This document shows positions 27,477 through 36,990 of a stretch of DNA of 64,000 nucleotides, in pieces. The first letter of the stretch is position 1. Each line of letters opens with the position of its first letter. The DNA comes from Catenovulum adriaticum (lineage in GTDB: Bacteria > Pseudomonadota > Gammaproteobacteria > Enterobacterales > Alteromonadaceae), in the NCBI RefSeq assembly GCF_026725475.1, contig NZ_CP109965.1, positions 1,922,001 through 1,986,000 on the forward strand, given 5' to 3'. Under the pieces are notes generated by a model, which saw nothing but the letters and a program-made list of their open reading frames with translations, was not told where the DNA came from and did not search any database. The position numbers were made by a program, and so were the translations under genes.

Positions 27477-30020
27477 TTAACTTAAAGCTCGTATCAAGGT
27501 TTGCGTATTCACTTTTATTAATTTCCAACAACTTGCCAGCCCTAATAAACCAATCACTAAAGCACCGGTTATAGGGCCAATTAACCAAAATGACCAATGA
27601 AAACTCGCTGGCATATTAAATACCTGAGTTTGCAAAATATACAGCGCAATTTCGTTAGCCATCGCGGCGAACAACCCGGCTAGCGCCCCTAAAATCATAA
27701 ATTCTAAACTAACGCTGTTTCTGAGTAGACTAGACTTAGCGCCAAGCGTTCGAAGTATAACTAACTCTTGTCGCCTTTCATCTAAACTGGCTTGCACTTG
27801 TGCAATTAAGACTAAACCACCTGCCACAACAACCAAAATTAAAATAAACTCAACCGCCAACGACACTTGATTTGTAATTTGTCTAATTTGATTAATAATA
27901 GCGTCGATATCGATTAAGGTCGCGCTTGGAAACTGGCTCATAATATTATGCAGCTTTGGTTTAGTTTCTTCAGGCACATAAAAGCTAGTGATATATGTAG
28001 CCGGAAATTCATTTAAAACCGCCGGATTAAAAATCATAAAAAAGTTAGGTCGCATTGATTCCCAAACTACTGAGCGGATACTTGCAACTTTTACGTCTAA
28101 CGCTTTTCCAGCAATATTAAAAGTTAGCTTATCGCCTAACGCAATCCCCATACGCTCTGATAATTTTTCTTCAATTGATACTAAATAATCAGTTTCGTTG
28201 GGTTGCCACCATTGCCCTTGCACCAATTCATTCTCTTCTGGTAAATTCGGATAAGCAGTTAAGTTTAACTCTCGTCCAATTGAGCGTTGTCTGTCTTCTA
28301 CATCATCACGCTTTTCTTTCGATACTTGATCGCGCAATAATTCATCATTAATCGAAGTTAAACGACCACGGGTAACAGGGTAAGTATCATCTATTTCAAT
28401 TGATTGCTTTTGAAAAGCTTGCGTAAAAGGCTCAAGCTCAGTTTCACTAATATTCACGGCAAAGTAATTAGGTGTGCCTTCTGGTAACTGAGATTGCCAC
28501 TGTGCTAATAAATCGTTGCGCAGTACTAATACAATTAATAAAAGCTCGATGGCTACCGTAAAACTGATTAGTTGAACGCTATTTTCACGTGCTCGCCGGT
28601 ATAGCCCAGCAAGCGCTAATTTTGTTGCGCTACCAGCGTTAGCACCAGCTTTGCGTGACCCCCAAATAGCGCTTCTGGCAATCAGTAATAATAAAACGAT
28701 CACAACCCCAGCAGATGCTAATAACGCTAAGCTTAGTTTTAAACTGTCGCTGTATAACCACATTAAACAAAAAATAGCGGTGGCTGAAAACAGCCAGTTT
28801 AACCAATCTTTATTTTTTAAACCTTGCATTTGCCGATGTAAAACACGCAGCGGTGGAATTGAAAATAATTTAAGGAGCGGATAAACCGAAAACAACAATA
28901 AACTTAACAACCCTGTACTTACAGCCAGCCACCAAGGTCTAAAACCGCCACTTGGAATATAGTCGGGTAAATAACTTTGCAAAGCTTGAACAACGGCAAT
29001 TTGTCCGAGATAGCCAATCATTAACCCTACCCCAATACCAACTAAAGCAATTAACCCCAATTGAATAACAAATACCCACTTAATTTGCTGCTGGCTAGCA
29101 CCGAGCGTTTTTAAAATAGCAACCAAGTCAAAATGACGCTCGCAAAAACGCGAAGCAGCTACTGCAATGGCGGTCGCGGCCAAAACGATACCGAGTAAAC
29201 TGGCTAATAAAAAATATTGCTCAGCTCTGCGTACCGCTCTAAGAATTGGCGAGCTATTATTTTGAGTAGAGCGCAACCTATGAATATCGCGATTGAGTTG
29301 AGGTTCAACCCAATCTTGAAAGTCAGTTAATTGCGTATTTTCGCCGATTAAATTAAGTTGATAACTCACTCTGGAGCCTGGTTGAATAACCCCGGTTTTC
29401 TCCAAGTCAGTCAAATTAATCAGCGCTAAACCACCTGAGTTAAATACGTTCAGATCCGCATCCGGTACACTGGTAACAACCTCTGATAATTCAAATTGAG
29501 CATTGCCAAGTTCGACACTATCGCCAATTGATAATTTAAGCTGGCTTACTAATTTACTATCTAACCAAATTTTTCCGGCTTGTACTCTTTTTTGGGTGCT
29601 TTGTCCTTGATCCCATGCAGCATCTGTTACTGCTAACTCCCCTTTTAGTGGGTAAGCTGAGTCCACGGCTCGAATACTGGCAAGCTGCATTTGCTCATTG
29701 GCAAACAACATAGACGAAAACCTAACTTGCTTAGACTCAGTTAAGCCAAATTCATTGGCTTTACTGACCCACTCAGGGTTTATCTCCCGTGAAGCAATCA
29801 GTAAACTATCGCCTGCTAAAAACTCTCCACTTTTATCTTGTAGCGCACCTTGCAGCCTTTCACTAAACATAGACAGTGAAAAAACAGACGACACTGCCAA
29901 TATTAGCGCAGCCAAAATAATACTGAGTTCACCACGCTTTAGCTCTTGTTTAAGCAACCTTGATGCGAGCTGAAATGCCCCGCTAAACATTTGTTGAAAA
30001 GAAACCGTTTTAACCTGCAT
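27477..30020 (-). CDS. ybbP: YbbP-like ABC transporter permease (FtsX/MacB superfamily)
   Basis: An 847-residue permease with about ten membrane segments in the FtsX arrangement: one near residue 40, two bundles with soluble periplasmic-type domains between, and a C-terminal three-helix bundle. I start it at ATG 30020 (MQVKTVSFQQ), which overlaps the end of ybbA and has GAGG 9 bases before it; the ORF extends six codons further. With YbbA it forms a transporter encoded beside tesA in many proteobacteria, including E. coli. The substrate is not established; lipid or lysophospholipid handling is suggested by the tesA link. Confidence 0.88.
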   Translation of the reverse strand: MQVKTVSFQQMFSGAFQLASRLLKQELKRGELSIILAALILAVSSVFSLSMFSERLQGALQDKSGEFLAGDSLLIASREINPEWVSKANEFGLTESKQVRFSSMLFANEQMQLASIRAVDSAYPLKGELAVTDAAWDQGQSTQKRVQAGKIWLDSKLVSQLKLSIGDSVELGNAQFELSEVVTSVPDADLNVFNSGGLALINLTDLEKTGVIQPGSRVSYQLNLIGENTQLTDFQDWVEPQLNRDIHRLRSTQNNSSPILRAVRRAEQYFLLASLLGIVLAATAIAVAASRFCERHFDLVAILKTLGASQQQIKWVFVIQLGLIALVGIGVGLMIGYLGQIAVVQALQSYLPDYIPSGGFRPWWLAVSTGLLSLLLFSVYPLLKLFSIPPLRVLHRQMQGLKNKDWLNWLFSATAIFCLMWLYSDSLKLSLALLASAGVVIVLLLLIARSAIWGSRKAGANAGSATKLALAGLYRRARENSVQLISFTVAIELLLIVLVLRNDLLAQWQSQLPEGTPNYFAVNISETELEPFTQAFQKQSIEIDDTYPVTRGRLTSINDELLRDQVSKEKRDDVEDRQRSIGRELNLTAYPNLPEENELVQGQWWQPNETDYLVSIEEKLSERMGIALGDKLTFNIAGKALDVKVASIRSVVWESMRPNFFMIFNPAVLNEFPATYITSFYVPEETKPKLHNIMSQFPSATLIDIDAIINQIRQITNQVSLAVEFILILVVVAGGLVLIAQVQASLDERRQELVILRTLGAKSSLLRNSVSLEFMILGALAGLFAAMANEIALYILQTQVFNMPASFHWSFWLIGPITGALVIGLLGLASCWKLIKVNTQTLIRALS

Positions 30021-30738
30021 AAGAACCAGCCTCGTCATTAATTTTGGGTTGATTCGTTATATTTTGGGTTATTTCAGTTAACTGACCCGCTTGCATCTGG
30101 AGTTGCCGCTGACATCGTTTGGCTAAATTTAAATCGTGAGTGACCAATACTAAAGTGGTTCCCTGCGCTTTGTTTAATTCAAATAATAAATTTTCTACTT
30201 TATGCCCGTTTTCAGCATCTAAATTACCGGTTGGTTCATCCGCAAATAAAATATCGGGCTTACTGGCAAACGCACGAGCCACTGCGACTCTTTGTTGCTC
30301 ACCACCTGATAACTGATTAGGATAATGATGCCCTCTGTCGGCTAAGCCAACTGCCGATAACAGTTCACTGGCTTGTTCTTTTGCTTTTGCTTGGTGATTT
30401 AATTCAAGTGGCAACATGACGTTTTCAAGAGCAGTTAAGCTTTGGACTAACATAAAAGACTGAAACACAAAGCCAACATGCTGGCCTCGCAATAAAGCAC
30501 GCTGCTCTTCGTCTAGTCGGTTTAAAGATTGTCCAGCGAGCTCAATCTCACCTTGTTCGCATACGTCTAATCCAGCTAATAAACTCAATAAGGTTGACTT
30601 ACCTGAGCCTGAACGACCAACTATCGCAACCGATTCTCCTGCATTTATTTCAAACTGACAATCAGATAAGATCTTGAGTTCTTCGCCATTTGATATTACT
30701 GTTTTAGATAATTTTTTTACGCTGAGAATAGATGACAT
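30010..30738 (-). CDS. ybbA: YbbA-like ABC transporter ATP-binding protein
   Basis: A 242-residue ATPase of the LolD/MacB type. Walker A is VGRSGSGKSTLLSLLAGL, the signature is LSGGEQQRVAVARA, and Walker B is ILFADEPTGNLD followed by the H-loop LVTHDLNLA. It energises the YbbP permease, whose gene overlaps its 3' end by 11 bases. The start codon at 30738 is one base from the tesA start on the other strand. Confidence 0.93.
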   Translation of the reverse strand: MSSILSVKKLSKTVISNGEELKILSDCQFEINAGESVAIVGRSGSGKSTLLSLLAGLDVCEQGEIELAGQSLNRLDEEQRALLRGQHVGFVFQSFMLVQSLTALENVMLPLELNHQAKAKEQASELLSAVGLADRGHHYPNQLSGGEQQRVAVARAFASKPDILFADEPTGNLDAENGHKVENLLFELNKAQGTTLVLVTHDLNLAKRCQRQLQMQAGQLTEITQNITNQPKINDEAGSYAG

Positions 30739-30739
30739 T

Positions 30740-31420
30740 ATGCCCCTTCCTTATTATTTTAATGCAAGCGATAAACATTTGAAAAACACATTATTAGCGC
30801 CACTGTTTGTTATATTTATACTTTTAAATACCGTTTTAGTTCAATCGGCTCACGCTTCAACCAATAAACAAACCTTACTCATATTAGGCGATAGCCTATC
30901 CGCTGGTTATGGTTTAGAAGTTGAACAAAGCTGGGTTTATTTATTAAAACAAGACTGGCAACAAAAATATCCCAATCGACAAATCATTAATGCCAGTATC
31001 AGCGGTGATACCACCAGTGGTGGTTTAAACCGCTTTAAACAATTGCTCAACGAGTTTAAACCAACTTGGGTTTTAATTGAGCTAGGTGGCAATGACGGCT
31101 TACGCGGTTTTCAACTCTCTACTATTAAACAAAATTTAACCCAATTAGTTCAATTAAGCCAACAACATAATGCCGAACCCATATTAGCAGAAATAAAAAT
31201 TCCTCCTAATTACGGTCAACGTTATGTTGCATTATTTATTAAACAATACCATCAAATCGCATCTGAATTTAAGTTAGATTTAATTCCTTTTTTTATTGAG
31301 TCTGTCGCGACCCAGCCTGACCTAATGCAAAACGATGGCATACACCCAAATGCAAAAGCACAAACTCAAATAAAAACCTACATGGATAAGCATTTAAATC
31401 AAGCAATTGAATCAGAGTAA
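30740..31420 (+). CDS. tesA: Acyl-CoA thioesterase I / lysophospholipase L1 (SGNH hydrolase)
   Basis: A periplasmic GDSL hydrolase. The catalytic serine is in ILGDSLSAGYGL, the oxyanion block is ELGGNDGLRG, and the Asp-His pair is in DGIHPNAKAQ. A signal sequence precedes it (NTLLAPLFVIFILLNTVLV, cleaved near SAHA-STNK). The ATG at 30740 gives 226 residues. Starting at TTG 30779 would give a cleaner signal peptide (MKNTLLAPLF) and leave room between the divergent genes. The frame runs upstream into ybbA, which is not used. It hydrolyses acyl-CoA and lysophospholipids. Synteny with ybbA and ybbP is conserved. Confidence 0.9.
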   Translation: MPLPYYFNASDKHLKNTLLAPLFVIFILLNTVLVQSAHASTNKQTLLILGDSLSAGYGLEVEQSWVYLLKQDWQQKYPNRQIINASISGDTTSGGLNRFKQLLNEFKPTWVLIELGGNDGLRGFQLSTIKQNLTQLVQLSQQHNAEPILAEIKIPPNYGQRYVALFIKQYHQIASEFKLDLIPFFIESVATQPDLMQNDGIHPNAKAQTQIKTYMDKHLNQAIESE

Positions 31421-31531
31421 TTGCTTTATTTAAGATAAATTAGCACAATAGCGACAATTTTTAGCTATTAGCATCAATTATACTGTGCGGTATAAAGCAC
31501 AGTCATCATCATTTTTCGGAGTTCACCAATA

Positions 31532-32056
31532 ATGAGTTCGCTACAAGATCAATTATTAAAAGCCGGTTTAACTAATCAAAAAAAAGCCAAGAAAGCGGCA
31601 AAAGGTAGTAAAAAAAGCCGAACCTTAAAAAAAGAAATAAAAGCAGCAACAGAAGCCAGCAAAGCAGAACAACAAGCGAAAGCAGAGCAAGCCAACTTGG
31701 CGATTAAAAAAGAAGCAGAGCAAAAAGCGATAACTGCACAAATAAAACAACTCATTACTAACCATCAAATTAGCCAAACAGGCGAGATTAAATATAATTT
31801 TGAACATAACGGCTTGATTAAAAGCATTTATGTGAGTGAAAAGCTACAGCGTCAGCTCATTAAAGGCTATGTTGCCATTGCAACGTTAGGCGATACTTAT
31901 TATGTTATTCCAGCAAACGCTGCAGATAAAATTAGCCAACGAGATGAGGGCTATATTGTACTTGTAAATAACCCTGACGAAGCCTCATCTGCACAGAATA
32001 TCGATGAAGAAGATCCCTACGCTGATTTTGTTATTCCAGATGATCTTATGTGGTAA
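31532..32056 (+). CDS. DUF2058 (YaiL-like) protein
   Basis: A 174-residue nucleoprotein-like protein. The first third is extremely basic and lysine/alanine-rich (KKAKKAAKGSKKSRTLKKEI), followed by a charged coiled-coil stretch. A C-terminal half then contains YNFEHNGLIKSIYVSE and YVAIATLGDTYYVIPANAAD. I recognise the DUF2058/YaiL family; E. coli YaiL has been linked to ribosomes or nucleic acid only loosely. The motif TTCGGAG before the ATG is the ribosome site. Confidence 0.85.
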   Translation: MSSLQDQLLKAGLTNQKKAKKAAKGSKKSRTLKKEIKAATEASKAEQQAKAEQANLAIKKEAEQKAITAQIKQLITNHQISQTGEIKYNFEHNGLIKSIYVSEKLQRQLIKGYVAIATLGDTYYVIPANAADKISQRDEGYIVLVNNPDEASSAQNIDEEDPYADFVIPDDLMW

Positions 32057-32132
32057 ACCGCTAATTTATTCTTTAAACACCTTAGTTTAAATTCGTTTGT
32101 GCTCAATATTGCCGTTATGACATCCTCGTTAA

Positions 32133-32942
32133 CTAAGGGGTTTTAGCGGCAATGGCTTGGTTAATATTATTAATTCTCGCTGAAATATCAGGATGTGTAC
32201 TAAACCAACTTGGCTGAGACGCTTGTTGATCTTGTAAGCTCTGTGCTTTAAGTCGAGTTAAAATATTAATAAAGGGCTGCACATCTTGATAATGCACCAT
32301 CATTTGTATAGCCGCATATGAATCAGCCTCTCGCTCTGCCTGCCTTGAGTAAGATAATAATGTGCCAATGGCCGCCCCTTGCAATAATAAACTACTTAGC
32401 GTACTGGTATCGCCCAATATAACAACCATGGAAACAGACATCACAGAAAGTTGAACTAAATTTTCAATCTGATGATTAAGCTTCACATGAGCTATTTCAT
32501 GCAACAAAATCGCAGCCATTTGCTTATCGTTTTCAATTAGGTCGACCAGTTTATCCGTCACTATAATCGTACCATCAGCCAATGCCATTGCGTTTGCCGT
32601 ATCAGGCCAATTTCTAAATAAAAGCTGAAATTCAAGTGGCTCAGCCTGTAACGATGTTGATTTATAATTTTCAATTAAACTTGAGAACAAAGCATTAAAA
32701 CGTGCTTGCTGATCTAGACTAAGTTTAGATTTAGTCAAGGTATTAGCATCCAGTTGTTTTAATGTTCGTGTAGATATTTGCTGCTTCGCATCGGTTGGCA
32801 ACTGCGCAGCTAGGTATTCTGTTAAAGTGGGTAACAAGTAGGTATAAGCTTTATAAATAAATAGCAATATAACCAATAAGCTAGCCGCAATAATAATTGC
32901 CCACCTTTTGTAGTCAGCTTTGAGCTGATAATGGACTGTCAT
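32133..32942 (-). CDS. M48-family membrane metallopeptidase
   Basis: A 269-residue zinc protease with an N-terminal membrane anchor (about residues 14-33). The zinc motif HEIAH sits in AAILLHEIAHVKLNH (about residue 146). The third ligand region is READSYAAIQMM, and STHPDISARI lies near the end, as in HtpX/BepA-like M48 enzymes. Two hydrophobic stretches follow the zinc motif. It probably degrades or matures envelope proteins. No chaperone-like TPR domain is present, unlike BepA. Confidence 0.85.
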   Translation of the reverse strand: MTVHYQLKADYKRWAIIIAASLLVILLFIYKAYTYLLPTLTEYLAAQLPTDAKQQISTRTLKQLDANTLTKSKLSLDQQARFNALFSSLIENYKSTSLQAEPLEFQLLFRNWPDTANAMALADGTIIVTDKLVDLIENDKQMAAILLHEIAHVKLNHQIENLVQLSVMSVSMVVILGDTSTLSSLLLQGAAIGTLLSYSRQAEREADSYAAIQMMVHYQDVQPFINILTRLKAQSLQDQQASQPSWFSTHPDISARINNINQAIAAKTP

Positions 32943-32972
32943 TAACTGATCACAATTTATTATTAACTAACA

Positions 32973-33350
32973 TTAAAACACTGGCCTATGTGTAACCTCA
33001 GCTAATGTCATTCGCATCATGTCATTATTGTATTTATGAACAATTGATTGGCTTCTAAATAATTGCGGCAATTCATACAATGAAATTAAGATAATCAATA
33101 CCCAGCCATAATATTCAATGGTTAGTATACCCAACGCAAGAATAATGAGATCAATTGCACCCTGCATATTTTTTCCTAAATAAAAATGGTGGAGCCCAGT
33201 TACAAAAAAATAATTGAGGACAGCGTAAGTATCAGGGTCTTTTATTCGTTGTGTTTCCAACTCATAATAATATTGTTTTTGTTGGTTGCTTAATTGCGCA
33301 ATTTGCTGACGTAAGCTTTCTTCTTCGTCTCTTAACGTTTGATCGTCCAT
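32973..33350 (-). CDS. TM2-like small membrane protein
   Basis: A 125-residue protein. An N-terminal charged helix (about 1-40) is followed by a TM2-type region, YFFVTGLHHFYLGKNMQGA, with two membrane segments (LIILALGILTIEYYGWVLII and after). The YFF-x-G-x-H-x-FYLG pattern is the TM2 signature. Function is unknown. It lies between the M48 gene and yidD on the same strand, with a short gap on each side. Confidence 0.75.
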   Translation of the reverse strand: MDDQTLRDEEESLRQQIAQLSNQQKQYYYELETQRIKDPDTYAVLNYFFVTGLHHFYLGKNMQGAIDLIILALGILTIEYYGWVLIILISLYELPQLFRSQSIVHKYNNDMMRMTLAEVTHRPVF

Positions 33351-33410
33351 AAATTCCTCGATTAAATTATAATACCTAAGCCCTGTTAACTTAGATTAGG
33401 CAGATAATCA

Positions 33411-33635
33411 TCACTTTAGCGGATCAAAAATGCGGTCAGGATTATCAGGTTGATTACAACGGCATATACGTCGATAACCAAGCACAATCCCCTTACGCAA
33501 CCCATATTTTTCAATTGCCTGTGCGCTAAATTCAGAGCAAGTTGGCGTAAAATTACACTCAAGATTAAAGTAACGTTTAGAGCCCCCACCCGCCTGATAA
33601 CGACGAATAGCAGACAAAACCCACGCCTTAACCAT
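33411..33635 (-). CDS. yidD: Membrane protein insertion efficiency factor YidD-like
   Basis: A 74-residue YidD/DUF37 protein. The sequence ECNFTPTCSEFSAQAIEKYG has the family cysteines, and KGIVLGYRRICRCNQP adds two more. YidD assists YidC-dependent membrane protein insertion. It is not in the usual rpmH-rnpA-yidC setting here, so it may be a second copy; that cannot be judged from one window. The ATG at 33635 overlaps the end of the DUF4177 gene by 8 bases, which implies translational coupling. Confidence 0.85.
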   Translation of the reverse strand: MVKAWVLSAIRRYQAGGGSKRYFNLECNFTPTCSEFSAQAIEKYGLRKGIVLGYRRICRCNQPDNPDRIFDPLK

Positions 33636-33852
33636 GGCTTCGACCTAAAGTAACAATGACGGCTTCTCGTGTCCAAAAAAGCCAAAACCTTTTATTCTCA
33701 ATAACCTGAAACACTAATTCCCAGCCATCTGCAGCTTCTCGGTTTAAGGTAGATTCTAGCTTTTTCATTGGTAAACCACTTGAACCTAGCAACAAAGTAC
33801 CACAACCACCTTCAACCACATGCATCACTTTATATTCATCGAATCTTGGCAT
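33628..33852 (-). CDS. DUF4177 domain protein
   Basis: A 74-residue protein with the DUF4177 pattern. It opens DEYKVMHVVEGGCGTLLLG, and the core continues LESTLNREAADGWELVFQ with the closing FWTREAVIVTLGR. Members are small and cytoplasmic and have no known function. The 3' end overlaps yidD by 8 bases. This fused arrangement suggests that the two are translated together. Confidence 0.8.
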   Translation of the reverse strand: MPRFDEYKVMHVVEGGCGTLLLGSSGLPMKKLESTLNREAADGWELVFQVIENKRFWLFWTREAVIVTLGRSHG

Positions 33853-34171
33853 TATTATTTCCTATTATCATGATTGTATTTAAACGGAGTCATCAGCCAG
33901 TTTAACTCGGCTTAGTTTGATTTAATTTAATAAACTCAGTATTACTATCCTAGGGCGAATGAATGTTCGTGTTATTTTTGTTCCACAGGGCTAGGCTAAA
34001 ATTATAAACAAAAACAAATACGCCCAAAGCTTAGCTTTACAAAACGCCTAAACTTTAGACTATCAATAAATTTATATTTAACCAAGTATTAACCTTTAAT
34101 TAAGTAAAGGTAAAACGCAAAGCAAGATGAGAATAGAATAAATAATTACAACAAGGTGATAGATAGGATCA
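33853..34171. other. Intergenic region, no gene seen
   Basis: About 320 bases between the DUF4177 gene and the ectB terminator. It is AT-rich with stops in all frames. No RNA gene or copy of the window's repeat was found. It should hold the promoter of the DUF4177-yidD pair. Confidence 0.6.
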
Positions 34172-34198
34172 AAAAGAGGGCTTTATAAGCCCTCTTTT
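34172..34198 (-). terminator. Strong terminator of ectB
   Basis: A perfect 12-bp stem, AAAAGAGGGCTT / AAGCCCTCTTTT, with a 3-base loop. Read leftwards it ends in a T-run (TTTTTGATCC). This is the clearest intrinsic terminator in the window. It begins 27 bases after the ectB stop codon. Confidence 0.9.
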
Positions 34199-34224
34199 AA
34201 ATTTAAGCTATTTAGTACGCTAAA

Positions 34225-35481
34225 TTAAGCTTTAGCTTCGCCAGCAACTTCTCTAAAGGCTTCTTTAAAGATAGCTAGACCTTCATTTAAAATTTCATCT
34301 TCGATAGTTAATGCAACAAATATTTTGTTCACTTGACTATCAGCACCACAAGTTTCAGAAATTAGGCCTTTTTCAAACGCTTTAGCCGATACTTTATCTG
34401 CTAAGCCCGGTTGATTAGTTTGAATGCCTAGTACTAAACCACGACCTTTTACTTTACAGTCAAATTGTGGAAATTCAGCTTTCAACTCTTCCAGCGCAGC
34501 GACAATTAGTTTAGATTTTCGCGCCACTTCTAGAGTCAAAGAATCATCTGACCAATATTGGTCAATGAGTTCTTTTGCAGCAACGAAAGCTAACGAGTTA
34601 CCACGGAAAGTACCTGTATGCTCACCCGGCGACCATGCATCAACTTCAGGGTTGATTAACAATACAGCCATCGGATTACCACCACCAATTGATTTAGATA
34701 AACATACTAAATCAGGCTTAATACCTGCTTCTTCAAAACTGAAGAATTTACCAGTTCGGCCATTACCCACTTGAATGTCATCAATAATTAACAACATATC
34801 GTGGTCTTTACACAACTGAGCTAATTTTTGTAACCATTCAGATGAAGCGACATTAATACCACCTTCGCCTTGAACAGTTTCTAACATTACTGCGGCTGGT
34901 TTCTCTAAACCAGAGCCTTTATCTTCTAAATAGCGACGGAACACTTCAATTGTATCCATGTCACCTAAAAAGCCGTCAAAAGGCATGAAAGATACCGCAC
35001 CACGAGCGCCATATGATTCATCACGATAAGCTTCATTACCTGTTGCTGACAACGCACCCATTGTGTGACCATGGTATGCATTAGTAAATGCAACAATATT
35101 ACCGCGGCCTTTTACTTGGCGTGCAAGCTTCATTGCTGCTTCAGTACAGTTAGTACCAGTTGGGCCTGTAAATTGTACTTTATAGTTATAGCCTCTGGGC
35201 TCAAGAATTTTTTCAACAAAAGTTGTTAAAAAAGCTTGCTTCGCAACAGTTGCTTTATCTAAGCCATGCGCAATTCGGCGATCTTTTAAATATTGAATTT
35301 GAGCTTCCACTGCTACTTCTGGGTTGTGGCCATAGTTTAACGTACCCGCTCCGGCAAAAAAATCGACATAACGTTTGCCGTCTTTATCAAATAGCTCAGA
35401 GCCAATTGCTTTGTCAAAAAGAGTAGGAAAAGAGCGAATATAGCCTCTCACTTCAGATTCATGTTCTTCAAAAATGTCCAT
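34225..35481 (-). CDS. ectB: L-2,4-diaminobutyrate-2-oxoglutarate transaminase EctB
   Basis: A 418-residue class III PLP aminotransferase. The N-terminus (SEVRGYIRSFPTLFDKAIGS, then VDFFAGAGTLNYGHNP) is typical of EctB. It also has TGPTGTNCTEAAMKLARQVK, the PLP-aspartate in LLIIDDIQVGNGRTGKF, and the Schiff-base lysine in LVCLSKSIGGGNPMAVLL. It makes 2,4-diaminobutyrate from aspartate semialdehyde, the first committed step to ectoine. ectA and ectC are not beside it. It has its own terminator, so here it is a single-gene unit. Diaminobutyrate could instead feed 1,3-diaminopropane or a siderophore. Confidence 0.88.
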   Translation of the reverse strand: MDIFEEHESEVRGYIRSFPTLFDKAIGSELFDKDGKRYVDFFAGAGTLNYGHNPEVAVEAQIQYLKDRRIAHGLDKATVAKQAFLTTFVEKILEPRGYNYKVQFTGPTGTNCTEAAMKLARQVKGRGNIVAFTNAYHGHTMGALSATGNEAYRDESYGARGAVSFMPFDGFLGDMDTIEVFRRYLEDKGSGLEKPAAVMLETVQGEGGINVASSEWLQKLAQLCKDHDMLLIIDDIQVGNGRTGKFFSFEEAGIKPDLVCLSKSIGGGNPMAVLLINPEVDAWSPGEHTGTFRGNSLAFVAAKELIDQYWSDDSLTLEVARKSKLIVAALEELKAEFPQFDCKVKGRGLVLGIQTNQPGLADKVSAKAFEKGLISETCGADSQVNKIFVALTIEDEILNEGLAIFKEAFREVAGEAKA

Positions 35482-35839
35482 TTGATTGTCTCTTAGGTTA
35501 AAGGTTTAAAAGTTATACTCAAACCAGTCGTCAAACGACTTATTTTTGATTTTGTATTCACAAAAACACAAACGAATATAACGAGTCAAATAATCAAGTA
35601 GCTTGTTAATTCAGGCTACTTGCTTTAATTAGATTAACAGTTTTTGTTAGTTAAAGTCCAGTTACAAGTCTATGAATCTTGGCTTATTTTTGCCAAAACC
35701 CGACTTAAACCACAACTATTTTTTTTTGCTAACCATCTGATTCTAGTTGAATTTAATAGATATACAAATCAAGTTATTTTGCAGTTTTTAATAAATTTAA
35801 ACAACACTATCAATCGGTTGATTTTTAATCTAAACTGTT
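35482..35839. other. AT-rich intergenic region, no gene seen
   Basis: About 358 bases between ectB and the DUF4340 gene, both leftward. It is more than 65% A/T by eye. No RNA gene, repeat copy or clear terminator for the upstream operon was found. An open frame of 68 codons on the plus strand (35644-35850) has no ribosome site and low-complexity content, and I do not call it. Confidence 0.6.
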
Positions 35840-36964
35840 CTATTCGCTGATTTTTTGCTCACTTTGTGACTCTAAAAAGTGAGCTTGTTTTAAATTAATT
35901 TGCTCAAAACTGACAGCCGATATTTCAAATTGCCACTGGCTTAATTGCGTGTGATGAGTGGCGATTTCACCACTGCCCTGCGACATCACCCTCAACCAAT
36001 ATTGCTGATCAGACGCCAACAAATTAAGACTCAGTAAGCTATCGTCTTGAAAACCAATTTGCACTAAAGTTCTTGCCTCACTTTGCCATACATCGGCTTG
36101 AATTTTACTCGCGTTTAAAAATTCAATATCTGCCAAGTTTTGAATAAAATCAATAACCGTTTGTTCCGATTTTAGGGTTTGATTATCAGTCAAAGGTGTC
36201 AGATACCAATTTACATTAGTTTGTTCAAATTGAGATGCGTCTGCTTGATTGTCTTCAACATCTGAAAACTGGGCACTGGTTTCAGTTTGATCAAGCAAAA
36301 GTTCAGCTTTGGGTTGATGACGCTCAATTTTAAATTGCTCACCCGTTATAACTTGATGCACCGAAATCATATCTACCTGTTCTGGTGTCCAGGTAAATAA
36401 GCTCGGGTTTATCCAATCCATAATTGAAGTGGGTAAATTAATTTGTTGATTTAACAACCAAGTTTGATGGCTATCTTGTCGACGCACATATTGACCTTGC
36501 CCGCTCGAGGCAAAATTACCCAACAATAGATGATAGGACTTACCTGCCGTCAGTTTAACTAAAGACGCTGGTTTTGCATGTGAGTTTGCCATCGTTGTTT
36601 TTAAACTGGGATCATCTAGCCCTAATTTATAAAACTTTTCAGCATTATTAGTCTTAGGCTCCACATTTTTGGCATTTAATACCGAGTTAAACCAAGCTGA
36701 AATAGGTTTAACTTGTAAGGGGTAATTTGCCATATTTGCAGCGACCCAAACGCTGTTTTCTAATTTCGCATCAACTAAAAGCTGGTTTTGCTTAGTATAA
36801 ATTTCTATTCTATTTAAATCTGCTTTTTCAGTTTTAAGCTCGGCTAACCAATCAGGATGATCTGCCACTTTTTGTACACTATTATTTTGCTGGGTAAAAT
36901 AAAGGCTAATAACCAATACGGATACGGCAAATAATAAAGTTAGTAATGCAGAAGAAACTTTCAT
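35840..36964 (-). CDS. DUF4340 protein, ABC-system partner
   Basis: A 374-residue protein with an N-terminal membrane anchor or signal (LLTLLFAVSVLVISLYF) and a periplasmic-type DUF4340 body. It is the last gene of the leftward set ATPase, permease, GldG-like, DUF4340. The gap of 26 bases from the GldG-like gene indicates one operon. DUF4340 proteins are found next to these transporters in many bacteria, and their role is unknown. The body has no cysteine pattern or catalytic motif that I can name. Confidence 0.8.
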   Translation of the reverse strand: MKVSSALLTLLFAVSVLVISLYFTQQNNSVQKVADHPDWLAELKTEKADLNRIEIYTKQNQLLVDAKLENSVWVAANMANYPLQVKPISAWFNSVLNAKNVEPKTNNAEKFYKLGLDDPSLKTTMANSHAKPASLVKLTAGKSYHLLLGNFASSGQGQYVRRQDSHQTWLLNQQINLPTSIMDWINPSLFTWTPEQVDMISVHQVITGEQFKIERHQPKAELLLDQTETSAQFSDVEDNQADASQFEQTNVNWYLTPLTDNQTLKSEQTVIDFIQNLADIEFLNASKIQADVWQSEARTLVQIGFQDDSLLSLNLLASDQQYWLRVMSQGSGEIATHHTQLSQWQFEISAVSFEQINLKQAHFLESQSEQKISE

Positions 36965-36990
36965 TATTTAAAAACTCCCTTCAATGAGAT

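Noticed and set aside
35644..35850. A plus-strand open frame of 68 codons between ectB and the DUF4340 gene.
   Set aside because: The sequence is low-complexity, with no ribosome site and no family pattern; its end overlaps the DUF4340 gene.
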